From Chryseobacterium indologenes (lineage in GTDB: Bacteria; Bacteroidota; Bacteroidia; Flavobacteriales; Weeksellaceae): a stretch of DNA of 64,000 nucleotides. How positions within the stretch are numbered: position 1 is the stretch's first letter; each line of letters starts with the position of its first letter. The notes under the pieces are model-generated. The model made no database searches. It worked only from the letters and a program-made list of their open reading frames with translations, and had not been told where the DNA came from. The stretch covers positions 1,488,001-1,552,000 of the forward strand of contig CP065590.1 of NCBI GenBank assembly GCA_016025055.1, written 5' to 3'. Positions 40,548 through 49,703 of this stretch are shown piece by piece. A program made the translations under genes and the position numbers.

Positions 40548-42661
40548 TGAAAAAAGCGATTTTATCAGCTGCCTGTTTAGGAACAACAATGGCTTTTGCG
40601 CAAGTCAAAGATTCTTTACAGACAAACAATGTGGATGAGGTGGTGATGACTGCATCCAGAAAAAAAGAGAACATTAAAGAAGTTCCCAGCTCCATCACCG
40701 TGGTAGGAGAAAAGCAGATTCAGTCTCAGCTGACGGTCAATTCAGATATTACAAGCATCCTGCAGTATACCGTTCCCAGTTTAGGAACGAATTCCGGGCA
40801 AACTTCAAATACCGGACAGACCTTAAGAGGTCGCCAGGTACTGGTCTTGATTGACGGGATTCCCCAGTCTACGCCGCTAAGAAACGGAGCCAGAGATTTA
40901 AGATCCATTGACCCTTCTGCAATTGAAAGAGTTGAAGTGATTAAAGGAGCTTCTTCTATCTACGGAAACGGAGCAGATGGTGGAATTATCAATTACATTA
41001 CAAAAAGAAATAAAACAGACAGGAAGATTTCCGGAATATCACAGATCGGCTTTACAGGACAGCCTTACGGAGGTACTCTCGGAATAAGAGCCAGCCAGCT
41101 TCTCTCCGGAAAAGTCAACAAATTTGACTATACCCTTTCATTGGCCTATGAAAGAACAGGGTATATGAAAGATGCCGACGGTGTTTATCTGAGTCCTACT
41201 TACAGCACTGCTAAAATGGACAATTACAACGGACTTTTGAAATTGGGATATACCATTAATGATAACCAGAGAATTGAAGCTTCCTATATTGGCTATTCTT
41301 CAAGATCTGATCTTAATTTAGGTCTAAGTACCGGAAAATATGGAAGCAAGCCTACAATTGGTGAAGGGTTGGGAAAAGGACTGGAAACAACACCACAGGG
41401 AACTCCGAAAAACCATAATATCAGACTGAGCTATGACAATAAAAACCTGTTTGCAGGAACGTCATTGAATATTAATCTTTATTATCAGGATTTTAAAACC
41501 GTTTACGGATACAGCGACACGTTTTTCAATGGTGGCCAATCTAATGTGATCTCTAAAAAAGCCGGCGCGAGATTCAATTTTGACACCCAGCTATGGAATT
41601 CTGCCAACTCTCAGGGAGAGATTATCTACGGTGCCGATATTCTGAATGATGAAACCGTACAAAAACTGGAAGACGGAAGATTCTGGACCCCTAATATGAG
41701 CATGACGAATATTGCTCCGTTCCTGTTAGCTAAAATTGATCTGTTCAAAAAACTAACGATTAAAGCAGGAGTCCGTTATGAAAACATTAAAGTTAATGTA
41801 GATGACTTCAACACCCTTTCTGTCCTTAAAACTGATGGAACTTTTACCAAAAGTATTCCTGTAGCAGGAGGAAAACTTAACTACAATGCTTTGGTAGGAA
41901 ACATCGGATTGCGTTACAATATTGAGCCTTATATCAATCTTTTTGCAAGCTTCTCACAGGCCTATTCTATCAATGAACTCGGAAGAATTTTAAGAACCTC
42001 AAATTCGGAAACGATAAAAAACCTTGAAACCAAACCTATCATTGTCAATAATTACGAATTGGGAGCAACAGGACAGCTTTCCAGCTGGCTTACTTATGAG
42101 TTGACTTCTTATGTAAGTACATCAAAATTAGGAGCTTCATTTGTACAAAGCCCGGACAGAGCCCTGATGATCCAGAGATCTCCGGAAATAGTATACGGTG
42201 TGGAAGGTTTCCTACACTTTAGTCCTGTAAAATGGGTCCAGTTCGGAGGAAGCTACAGCTGGATGGAAGGAATTACATCTGTAAAAGATGACGGAGACTA
42301 TTCCACGAAGATCAATAATAGTAGGATTTCTGCGCCAAAAGTGCTGGCTTATGTTCAGGCAAAGCCCATTCCGGCTTTATCTGTAGGAGTGGATATGCTT
42401 CATTCATTCACTCAAAACAGGTTTGATCCAAACTCCAAAACAGGGCTATATGCCTATGGTGAAGGATATGTCCCTGAATATACCGTCTTCAATTTCAAAT
42501 CAAGTTACGAAGTAACTACCAACTGGAGATTGTCTCTGGGAGTTGAGAATGTATTCAATAAAAAATACCAGCCTGCTATTGCATGGTGGACTGCCAGAGA
42601 CAATGAATTCGTCAATTCATTGGGTATGAGAGGAACCTTTATGATTGAATATAAATTTTAA
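40547..42661 (+). CDS. TonB-dependent receptor (siderophore type)
   Basis: About 704 residues. Signal peptide MKKAILSAACLGTTMAFAQ, TonB box NVDEVVMTASRKKE, plug with VPSSITVVGEKQI, TLRGRQVLVLIDGIPQS, IERVEVIKGASSIYGNGADGGIINYITK, barrel ending in GTFMIEYKF. Starting at 40547 with the TAATG overlap gives a clean signal peptide, whereas an upstream frame extension lies inside the preceding gene. It is closer to IutA/catecholate-type receptors than the two receptors before it, but the ligand is not assigned. Confidence 0.88.
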   Translation: MKKAILSAACLGTTMAFAQVKDSLQTNNVDEVVMTASRKKENIKEVPSSITVVGEKQIQSQLTVNSDITSILQYTVPSLGTNSGQTSNTGQTLRGRQVLVLIDGIPQSTPLRNGARDLRSIDPSAIERVEVIKGASSIYGNGADGGIINYITKRNKTDRKISGISQIGFTGQPYGGTLGIRASQLLSGKVNKFDYTLSLAYERTGYMKDADGVYLSPTYSTAKMDNYNGLLKLGYTINDNQRIEASYIGYSSRSDLNLGLSTGKYGSKPTIGEGLGKGLETTPQGTPKNHNIRLSYDNKNLFAGTSLNINLYYQDFKTVYGYSDTFFNGGQSNVISKKAGARFNFDTQLWNSANSQGEIIYGADILNDETVQKLEDGRFWTPNMSMTNIAPFLLAKIDLFKKLTIKAGVRYENIKVNVDDFNTLSVLKTDGTFTKSIPVAGGKLNYNALVGNIGLRYNIEPYINLFASFSQAYSINELGRILRTSNSETIKNLETKPIIVNNYELGATGQLSSWLTYELTSYVSTSKLGASFVQSPDRALMIQRSPEIVYGVEGFLHFSPVKWVQFGGSYSWMEGITSVKDDGDYSTKINNSRISAPKVLAYVQAKPIPALSVGVDMLHSFTQNRFDPNSKTGLYAYGEGYVPEYTVFNFKSSYEVTTNWRLSLGVENVFNKKYQPAIAWWTARDNEFVNSLGMRGTFMIEYKF

Positions 42662-42685
42662 TTAATCTAAATAAAAAGTAAAGTT

Positions 42686-42693
42686 TATCTTTG
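42686..42693 (+). promoter_or_regulatory. -7 promoter element of second PepSY gene
   Basis: TATCTTTG, exact TAnnTTTG, 18 bases before the ATG at 42712; this gene may be expressed separately from the receptor genes. Confidence 0.45.
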
Positions 42694-42711
42694 CAGTACT
42701 TTACGACTGAC

Positions 42712-43923
42712 ATGAGGAAAAAGCATCATCATAAAAATAAGCCGGGATTTTTTAAGAAATGGTCTGCCAAACTACATTTATGGTTTGGGTTGGGAATCGG
42801 TTTTTTAATCTTTATCATTTCCATTACCGGTGCGCTGTATGTCTTTAAAGATGAGGTAGAAAACTTTACCCGCAAAGATGTCATTTACCACAACGAGCAA
42901 AATATTGAACAAAAGCAGATCCTTCCTATCCGTGTGATGGAAAAAGCTGTTGCAGAGCAGGTCAAAGAAAAATATCCTATTCACTGGGTCAATATTCCTG
43001 TTGACAGGAAAATGTCGTATATGTTCTTCTGGTATGAGCATAATACCAAAGGATGGAACTACTTTGAGGAGTTTCCGGTCTATAAACAAGCTTATGTAAA
43101 CCCTTATACAGGAAAAGTACTGAGAGTCTACGATGAGAAAAACGGATTCTTTAATATCGTAAAAATGATCCACTGGAGCTTCCTTCTGAAGCAGGACTGG
43201 GGAACTTATGTGGTAGGAATTCCTGTTATTATTTTCATCATTATGCTGATCAGCGGAATTATCTTATGGTGGCCTAAAAATAAGGCAGCAAGGAAACAGC
43301 GTTTTGCCTTCAAATGGAAAAATATCAAAAGCTGGAAAAGAAAAAACTATGACCTTCATAATGTATTAGGCTTTTACGCCTCTGTTTTCGCTTTAATCTT
43401 CTCTATCACCGGGCTGTTTTATGCTTTCTTTGTAGTACAGGCAATGATCTATGTGATTTTTTCGGGTGGAGAAACAAAATACCCGGATTTCTCTCACATT
43501 AAGACCAAAGCCCCTATCGAACTGAGAACAGAAGGTACGTTAGACAAAATTATTAATACGGTAAAAGAAAAATATCCGGATTCATACGGCTTTGCAATAG
43601 ATCTTGGACATGAGCATATGGATGATCACGAACATCCGAACTTTGAGGTCTATGTAAAACATTTGTCTTACTCTTATCATAAAAGCAGCAGCCTTATTTT
43701 TGATGAAAATTCAGGTGAGCTTCTCCACACTCACGATCCTAAAGACAAAAACTTTGGTGAAAAAGTAGTAAATGCCAATTATGATATTCACGTGGGAGCT
43801 ATTTTAGGCCTTCCGACAAAGATCATTGCTTTTATTGTGAGTCTTATCTGTGCTTCACTTCCGGTAACCGGATTTATGATCTGGTGGGGCAGAAAAAAGA
43901 AAAAAGTGATAAAAACTGCTTAA
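42712..43923 (+). CDS. PepSY-associated membrane protein, paralogue of 39345-40547
   Basis: About 403 residues, paralogous throughout to the other PepSY protein (same MRKKHHHK start, KWSAKLHLWFGLGIG, ISGIILWWPKNKAARKQ, LPVTGFMIWWGRKKK). It differs by a His-rich periplasmic-side segment LGHEHMDDHEHPNFEVY that the paralogue lacks. Such a cluster could bind metal; that is inference. The start is taken at the ATG matching the paralogue. Confidence 0.85.
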   Translation: MRKKHHHKNKPGFFKKWSAKLHLWFGLGIGFLIFIISITGALYVFKDEVENFTRKDVIYHNEQNIEQKQILPIRVMEKAVAEQVKEKYPIHWVNIPVDRKMSYMFFWYEHNTKGWNYFEEFPVYKQAYVNPYTGKVLRVYDEKNGFFNIVKMIHWSFLLKQDWGTYVVGIPVIIFIIMLISGIILWWPKNKAARKQRFAFKWKNIKSWKRKNYDLHNVLGFYASVFALIFSITGLFYAFFVVQAMIYVIFSGGETKYPDFSHIKTKAPIELRTEGTLDKIINTVKEKYPDSYGFAIDLGHEHMDDHEHPNFEVYVKHLSYSYHKSSSLIFDENSGELLHTHDPKDKNFGEKVVNANYDIHVGAILGLPTKIIAFIVSLICASLPVTGFMIWWGRKKKKVIKTA

Positions 43924-44002
43924 AATATTAAATTATATTGGGTTGAGCATCTATTAATACAATCTTTTTTATAATTTTAGAGCCTAGAATTTAATCATAG
44001 AA

Positions 44003-44971
44003 ATGTCGTTAATAGATTTATCAAAACAAGTTGCCCTGGGAGTTGACATCGGTGGTACCAATACCAAATTCGGAATCGTAAACCATCGCGGAGAAGTTCT
44101 GGATAAGGGAAACCTGAAAACCGATGCATACGAAAAAATTGAAGATTTCATCGATGCTTTATATGAACATGTGTCTCCTTTAATGGAAAAACACGGTACT
44201 GAAAAACACTTCGACGGAATCGGAGTAGGTGCTCCCAATGCCAACTATTACAAGGGAACAATAGAGCTGGCTCCTAATCTGCCCTGGAAAGGTGTTATTC
44301 CTTTTGCAGAGCTGATGAAAGCTAAATTCAATTTACCTTGTACGGTAACCAATGATGCCAACGCGGCTGCTCTAGGAGAAATGCTTTTCGGTGCAGCAAG
44401 AGGAATGAAAGATTTTATCATGATTACCTTGGGAACAGGCGTGGGAAGCGGAATTATTGCCAATGGAAACTTAATCTACGGACATGACGGTTTTGCAGGA
44501 GAACTGGGACATACGATTGTAAAGCCCGGTGGAAGAAAACACTGGAGTACCGGCTCTGAAGGGAGTCTTGAAGCGTACGCCTCTGCAACAGGAATTACAA
44601 TTACGGCAAAAAAAATGAGAGCCGAGTTCCCAGAATCTATGCTGAATCAGTATCCTGAAGACGCCATAAATTCTAAAACGGTCTATGAATGCGCTATGAA
44701 AGAAGATCCTATCGCCATTGAAGTCTTCAGATATACCGGACAAAAACTTGGAGAGGCATTAGCGAATTTTGTCATGTTCTCTTCACCGGAAGCAATCCTT
44801 TTATTCGGAGGAGTGATCAAAGCCGGAGACTTTATTTTAAAGCCTGCAAAACTTCATATGGAAAGAAATCTACTTCCTATATTCAGAAACAAAGTAAAAC
44901 TGGTATTCAGTGAGCTTAACGAAGCCGATGCTGCTATTTTAGGAGCAAGTGCCTTAGTTTGGAAAAAATAA
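44003..44971 (+). CDS. ROK family sugar kinase, lacking the zinc-site cysteines
   Basis: 322 residues. N-terminal VALGVDIGGTNTKFGIV is the phosphate-binding ASKHA motif, TNDANAAALGEMLFGAA the catalytic-base region, and ITLGTGVGSGII the second phosphate loop, so it is a ROK kinase, probably a glucokinase. The family's CxCGxxGCxE zinc motif is replaced by WSTGSEGSLE, with Trp, Thr and Ser in place of the three Cys; the GHT His before it remains. A zinc-free ROK branch is likely. It has its own terminator; substrate specificity is not certain. Confidence 0.85.
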   Translation: MSLIDLSKQVALGVDIGGTNTKFGIVNHRGEVLDKGNLKTDAYEKIEDFIDALYEHVSPLMEKHGTEKHFDGIGVGAPNANYYKGTIELAPNLPWKGVIPFAELMKAKFNLPCTVTNDANAAALGEMLFGAARGMKDFIMITLGTGVGSGIIANGNLIYGHDGFAGELGHTIVKPGGRKHWSTGSEGSLEAYASATGITITAKKMRAEFPESMLNQYPEDAINSKTVYECAMKEDPIAIEVFRYTGQKLGEALANFVMFSSPEAILLFGGVIKAGDFILKPAKLHMERNLLPIFRNKVKLVFSELNEADAAILGASALVWKK

Positions 44972-44995
44972 CTGAATATCTCTGTAAATAATATG

Positions 44996-45020
44996 AAGCA
45001 TCCTTTGAGGGTGCTTTTTT
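44996..45020 (+). terminator. Terminator of ROK kinase gene
   Basis: AAGCA.CC / GG.TGCTT stem and T run. Confidence 0.7.
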
Positions 45021-45126
45021 ATTTCCCGCAGATTCGCAGAATTTCTACTGAGAAATCATTCGTCCCATCTATCAGAGCAATTGAAGCTAAGCTTTTAAAA
45101 TTATGCTGAAATGAAAACTTTTTTCA

Positions 45127-45134
45127 TATTTTTG
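45127..45134 (+). promoter_or_regulatory. -7 promoter element of msrA
   Basis: TATTTTTG, exact TAnnTTTG, 63 bases before the ATG. Confidence 0.4.
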
Positions 45135-45197
45135 ATAGGCTTTTCCGAAACATCTTTAGGTGGAAGAAAAGATCATTAAATAGAATAATTACTAAAA

Positions 45198-45752
45198 ATG
45201 GATAACAATAATTTAGAGCAAATCACTTTCGGAGGCGGTTGTTTCTGGTGCGTAGAAAGCTGTTTCAATATGTTGAAAGGTGTACAATCAGCCATCTCAG
45301 GATATTCCGGAGGGCATAAGGACAATCCCACGTATCAGGAAGTATGCACCGGTGAAACCGGCCATGCAGAAGTAGTACAGATCACTTATGATCCGGCAGT
45401 TATTTCTTATGAACAGCTGATGGATGTGTTTTTCTTTCTTCACGATCCTACTCAGCTCAACAGACAGGGGAATGATATCGGAACCCAATACCGTTCCGTT
45501 ATTTATTATAAAGACGATGCAGAAAAGGTAAAGGCCGAAGAAGCCATTAAAGTTTCTCAGGAATCAGGAAGATGGGCAGGAACTTATGTGACAGAATTAA
45601 CAAAGTTCGACAAATTCTGGCCTGCAGAACAATATCATCAGGGATACTATAATGAAAATCCTACACAGCCTTATTGCAGCGCTGTCGTGGGACCAAAAAT
45701 TCAGAAATTCAAAAAGCATTACGGAGAAATGGGAATGCTGAATGCAGAATAA
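45198..45752 (+). CDS. msrA: Peptide-methionine (S)-S-oxide reductase
   Basis: 184 residues. The catalytic Cys is in FGGGCFWCVE (residue 15). SGYSGGHKDNPTYQEVCTGETGHAEVV is the family core (shortened: GYSGG and TGHAE). FFFLHDPTQLNRQGNDIGTQYRS follows. It reduces methionine S-sulfoxide in oxidised proteins. No signal peptide, so cytosolic. No msrB is nearby. It ends in its own terminator, converging with a minus-strand gene. Confidence 0.96.
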   Translation: MDNNNLEQITFGGGCFWCVESCFNMLKGVQSAISGYSGGHKDNPTYQEVCTGETGHAEVVQITYDPAVISYEQLMDVFFFLHDPTQLNRQGNDIGTQYRSVIYYKDDAEKVKAEEAIKVSQESGRWAGTYVTELTKFDKFWPAEQYHQGYYNENPTQPYCSAVVGPKIQKFKKHYGEMGMLNAE

Positions 45753-45757
45753 TACGG

Positions 45758-45783
45758 AGCGGAGAGAAATCTTCGCTTTTTTT
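45758..45783 (+). terminator. Terminator of msrA
   Basis: AGCGGAGA / TCTTCGCT stem with one mismatch, GAAA loop and T run. Confidence 0.7.
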
Positions 45784-45821
45784 ATGGCTGAAGGTTTGAA
45801 AAAAAGTAATGAGCGAAAACA

Positions 45822-46673
45822 TCATTCAAGCTCTATCGTGTCTTTCTGTTTGCCAGCATATTTAAAGATAATAAGAGAGGTTGATTTTCTCAATTCTCTT
45901 CCATTATCAGGATCTATTCCATCGTCTGTAAAAAATTCTACTTCATTATTATACTTTGAATACCATGTTTTTCCCACTGCATTTAAATCAGTCAAGGTAT
46001 CTTTTCTCATAATCTTTTTAAAGTATTGAAATTTATGTTCATTCATGGCTACAATATCAATCCCCGGATTAATGTAGCTACTATCTGTAGCAATATATCT
46101 CTCGCCATTCCAATACATATATTTCTTTTCAATATTAGGTTTCATCTCAGACATAAAGCTTAAAGCAGAATACTGATTATGATTAACCTTTTTATTATTG
46201 GAAAAAAGAACATTCCCTGTGACAAGGCATATAAGAAAAGTAATTTCCATAATCCCCAAGCCATTTTGTTTAATAAATTCGGGCATTTTAAAATGTTGTT
46301 CATTCGTAATATTAATAATCAACTTTGAAAACTTTTCTGATATAGACTCCTCATCTTCATCAACAGTTATTTTAACCGTTGTTTTATTACTATCATCTTC
46401 CTTCTTGACAAAAGTTCGTGAAAACTCGGCAAAGTCTTTATAACCAAGATAACGGCTCATTACATTCAGCCTATCAGGTTGAATATTAATATCCCCTTGA
46501 TCTTTAATAAAAGCGTCATAATATCTCCCAAAACTCTTATCGTTGATATCAAAGCCTAAATCTTCTTTAAAATAAAGCCATAAATAAGACGAAAGGCCAT
46601 TCTTAGTATCCCTTTGAGAATCCTCCCTTGCCTTATTGAACACCTCATGAATTAGTAGTTTTTTCTTGGACAT
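45822..46673 (-). CDS. Putative membrane-tethered regulator-like protein, flavobacterial
   Basis: 283 residues. The first 90 residues (SSYLWLYFKEDLGFDINDKS, then DRLNVMSRYLGYKDFAEFSR) resemble a short helical domain that opens many Flavobacteriia proteins and is suspected to bind DNA. An acidic linker (TVDEDEESISEKFSK) and one membrane segment (IMEITFLICLVTGNVLF, about residue 145) follow. The remaining 115 residues lie beyond the membrane, with MYWNGERYIA and KTWYSKYNNEVEF. The layout, cytosolic helical domain, one helix and outer domain, suggests a one-component sensor, but this is inference. Confidence 0.6.
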   Translation of the reverse strand: MSKKKLLIHEVFNKAREDSQRDTKNGLSSYLWLYFKEDLGFDINDKSFGRYYDAFIKDQGDINIQPDRLNVMSRYLGYKDFAEFSRTFVKKEDDSNKTTVKITVDEDEESISEKFSKLIINITNEQHFKMPEFIKQNGLGIMEITFLICLVTGNVLFSNNKKVNHNQYSALSFMSEMKPNIEKKYMYWNGERYIATDSSYINPGIDIVAMNEHKFQYFKKIMRKDTLTDLNAVGKTWYSKYNNEVEFFTDDGIDPDNGRELRKSTSLIIFKYAGKQKDTIELE

Positions 46674-47054
46674 ATATCGTTTTTTGAGTATTTACAAAAT
46701 AGATGATTCTCACTCATACCACATTACGGATTACCGTAATACAATCCCTGTCCATTTTCTGTCTATCGATGTCTATCCTTTGTCTAACTAATGCGTCACA
46801 TCTTGTCGCATCTTTGTCATAAGAAAATCAGTGATAAACAAAACATTACAAAAACAAATTTACAAAACTGATTTTATAATCACCTGATAAAACGGAGGAA
46901 AACTCCGGGTTGGGAAGCAGATGTTTCTCCTCCGTTTTTGAAGGTTCACTTCCCAAAAATTTAGAAGCGCTTCAAATTTTTTACTCGTGTAGCTCTACCT
47001 GTGATCGGTTTCACTGGCAACTACAGAAATGCTCAAATTTTAAATTGTAAGGAA
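46674..47054. other. Intergenic stretch with structured element
   Basis: 381 bases without a gene. The left part should hold the promoter of the minus-strand gene, though no exact TAnnTTTG was found. The 46730-46830 part contains short repeats of TCTATC and TCTTTGTC. Bases 46889-46956 form the structured element described separately, and the remainder leads into the small peptide gene at 47055. Confidence 0.5.
46889..46956 (+). ncRNA. Candidate pseudoknot/structured RNA element
   Basis: Stem A pairs 46889-46899 with 46928-46938 (11 perfect pairs, AAAACGGAGGA/TCCTCCGTTTT) and is followed by T. Stem B pairs TTGGGAAG (46910-46917, in the loop of A) with CTTCCCAA (46949-46956), giving an A-B-A'-B' order, i.e. 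a pseudoknot. A small rival hairpin CGGAG/CTCCG (46893-46907) would sequester the left arm of A. It could be a leader switch or a small RNA; I match no named family. Confidence 0.4.
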
Positions 47055-47216
47055 ATGATCCAGTTTATATTAATGCTATTAGGTTTAGCATTCCCAAATA
47101 ATAACGCGAATACAACAACAGATAACAATCCGGCTCCGGTAACAGTACATGCATCTGTTGAATTAGGAGAAGATACTGGAGGTGAGACCGCACCCACTCT
47201 TCCACCTAAAAAGTAA
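47055..47216 (+). CDS. Small protein of unknown function
   Basis: 53 residues. MIQFILMLLGLAF is a short hydrophobic start, followed by an Asn/Thr/Pro-rich tail ending GGETAPTLPPKK with no cysteine. The start at 47055 follows an AAGGAA sequence; a longer frame to 47001 runs through the structured intergenic sequence and is less likely. A strong terminator follows. It could be a small secreted or membrane peptide. Confidence 0.45.
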   Translation: MIQFILMLLGLAFPNNNANTTTDNNPAPVTVHASVELGEDTGGETAPTLPPKK

Positions 47217-47220
47217 AGAC

Positions 47221-47248
47221 AAACCACTCTTCATGAGTGGTTTTTTTA
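47221..47248 (+). terminator. Terminator of small protein gene
   Basis: AAACCACTC / GAGTGGTTT stem with a long T run. Confidence 0.85.
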
Positions 47249-47260
47249 TATTTTAGTACC

Positions 47261-48918
47261 ATGATGAAATATTTACCTTTTTTGTTGTTATTCCTTTTTT
47301 CATGTCAGGAAAAAATTGTCGAAGATCAAAGTAGTATTGAGGGAAATAGCCTCTATGATCAAGGCATTGGATTATTGCTTAAAGATGATGTTACAGCGTA
47401 CTCAAAGTTTCAACAAGCAATAAATTATTTTGCTAAGCAAAAAGACTCATCTAATATATCGAAAAGCTTAATTTGCCAAGCCATTGCACAAAAAAGCAGC
47501 GGAGATATATTAGGTGCAGAAGCAACATTAGTGGAGGCATTAAAAATGATGAAAGAAAATGATGAAAGTTTTTTTTCCGTTTATGATACGATGGCCAATC
47601 TAAAATTAGATCAAAAAGAATATAATGATGCTATCAATTGGTATAATAAAGCACTCTCTGAAAAAATTCCAACCGAAGAAAGCAGGATTAATATTTTATG
47701 CAACAAATCAGTCGCTGAATTTAAAACAGGAAAACACTACGAAGCCTTAAAAATATTATATTCTATCAATCTATCAAAAATTAATAATCAGAATTTGGTT
47801 AACAGAATTAAAGACCTTATTGAATATGTAAAATGGTTGGACAACAAAACCTATCCAGCAACAGAAAAAATAGAACTTATATTAAAAGATAAATTAAAAA
47901 ATGAGGATTTTTGGGGAGCTAATTCTTGCTACTCTCATTTAGCAGAAATAAATCAAAATCTAGAGCCAACGAAGTCTCTGCACTATGCACAGCAAATGTA
48001 TGATAATGCTATTAAAATAAAAAGCCCGGATGATAGGCTACAAGCTCTAGAGCGAATAATTCTAGTGGATGATCCGTCCCATTCCAAACAAAACTTTAAA
48101 GAATATAAAATTCTTTCAGATAGCATTGAAGCCAGCAGAAATAATTATCGAAAACGTTTTGCTTTCATTAAATACGACAGTGAAAAGAAAGAAACAGAAA
48201 ACCAAAGATTAAAAGCAAAAGATGCAGAGAACAAAATTGAAATCTTACAGAGAAATATCGGAATAACTACCCTACTCGTTCTGTTAACAGTGGGATATTT
48301 CTGGTATAGAAGGAGAAAAAAACGTCTTCAACAGGAAAAAGAACTCGAGGTAAAGAACACTGAACTCAAATATTCTAAAAAAGTACATGACAAAGTGGCC
48401 AATAAAGTCTACCATGTCATGTCCGAAGTAGAAAATATTCCTGTTATTGACAAAAACGAATTGCTGGATAAGCTGGAAAGTATTTATCATATTTCCCGTG
48501 ATATTTCCTATGATGACAAAGACCTGGTTCTGGAAAAAGATTTTTCAAAGCAACTATCAAAAATGTTGAAATCGTATTCTTCGGATACCATTAAAGTTCC
48601 TATTATTGGCAATGAAGAGGATATTTGGAGTGGAGTCTCAGATACTGCTAAAAGCGAAATCTTCTATATTATGCAGGAATTGATGACCAATATGAGAAAA
48701 CACAGTAAAGCAGATCGTGTGATGATTGATTTTGAAAGAGAAAATAACCTTATTATCATTTTATATTCAGATAACGGAGTGGGAATTCAGGAACACATTC
48801 CCAGAAATGGCTTGAAAAATACGGAATCCCGTATAAATTCTATAAACGGAACAATTAATTTTGAAACGCAAACAGAAAAGGGATTAAAATAAACCTTTCA
48901 TTTCCAGTCAAAAAATAA
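47261..48918 (+). CDS. TPR-containing sensor histidine kinase, C-terminal frame broken
   Basis: About 552 residues if corrected. Lipoprotein signal with FLFSC near residue 17, about 300 residues of helical TPR-like repeats (for example ESFFSVYDTMANLKLDQKEY, DAINWYNKALSE), a membrane helix (ITTLLVLLTVGYFWYRRRKK), then a coiled linker, a phosphoacceptor region KYSKKVHDKVANKVYHV, and an ATPase with MQELMTNMRKHSKAD (N box) and SDNGVGI (G1). The open frame stops at GLK; one more A or G at 48876-48882 would give GIKINLSFPVKK and a stop at 48916-48918, the usual end of this kinase type, only four bases from the response regulator. Confidence 0.8.
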
Positions 48919-48922
48919 AATT

Positions 48923-49588
48923 ATGTTTAAAAAAGTACTAATAGCCGAAGATTTTGAAAGTTTTAATATTTCCGTCCAAAAAGCCGTTGAAGAACTGAAA
49001 ATTGAAACTGTAGACAATGTACATTATTGTGATGATGCATGGATGAAGGTAAAAAAAAGTATACGGGAGAAAAGCCCTTATGATTTATTAATTACTGATT
49101 TATCCTTTGATACAGACCATAGAGAGCAAACTTTAAAAAACGGGAAAGAACTTGTGGATGCCATTAAAGAAGAGGCACCCCCTATTAAAATCATTGTTTT
49201 TTCCATTGAAAACAGGCCGGAAATAGTCGAAAATCTTTTTACGACCCATCATATCAATGGATTTGTTTCCAAGGGACGGGAAGATATCAAAGAATTGAAA
49301 CGGGCCATAAAAGCCGTTCACAATAATGAAAAATACATTTCTTCGAATGTAAAAGACTCTATCAAGAATAAGAATTCCTACGATTTTACAAAGTTTGATA
49401 AGATCCTCGTCAAACTCCTTTCTGAAGGAATGATTCAAAAAAATATACCCGATTATTTAAAAGAAAATAATATCAGACCATCCAGTCTAAGCAGTGTTGA
49501 AAAATCACTCAACAACCTTAAAGAATCCCTGGGAGTACTTAATAATGAGCAACTCATCGCACTTTGTAAAGATTGGGGTATTATCTAA
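48923..49588 (+). CDS. Response regulator with LuxR-like output
   Basis: 221 residues. Receiver with AEDFE acidic pair, phosphoacceptor Asp59 (LLITDLSFD), Ser in VFSIENR and Lys in GFVSKGRED. The C-terminal part (ILVKLLSEGMIQKNIPDYL, SLSSVEKSLNNLKESLGV) resembles the LuxR-type helix-turn-helix used by flavobacterial regulators of this family. It is in a tight operon with the TPR kinase, so the two form a two-component system with a periplasmic TPR sensor. Target genes are unknown. Confidence 0.82.
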   Translation: MFKKVLIAEDFESFNISVQKAVEELKIETVDNVHYCDDAWMKVKKSIREKSPYDLLITDLSFDTDHREQTLKNGKELVDAIKEEAPPIKIIVFSIENRPEIVENLFTTHHINGFVSKGREDIKELKRAIKAVHNNEKYISSNVKDSIKNKNSYDFTKFDKILVKLLSEGMIQKNIPDYLKENNIRPSSLSSVEKSLNNLKESLGVLNNEQLIALCKDWGII

Positions 49589-49605
49589 CCCAGCTATCAA
49601 AATAC

Positions 49606-49634
49606 AAACCTTTCACTTTCTGAAAGGTTTTTTT
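49606..49634 (+). terminator. Terminator of kinase/regulator operon
   Basis: AAACCTTTCA / TGAAAGGTTT perfect stem, five-base loop, T run. Confidence 0.9.
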
Positions 49635-49675
49635 GTTTTTACGGTTAACCGTAAGGATTGGCTGTTTAAGAGTTA

Positions 49676-49683
49676 TATTTTTG
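49676..49683 (+). promoter_or_regulatory. -7 promoter element of the small-protein operon
   Basis: TATTTTTG, exact TAnnTTTG, 20 bases before the ATG at 49704; a TTG at 49658 is at 15 bases spacing. Confidence 0.45.
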
Positions 49684-49703
49684 GATCATAAAATAAAATA
49701 TTG

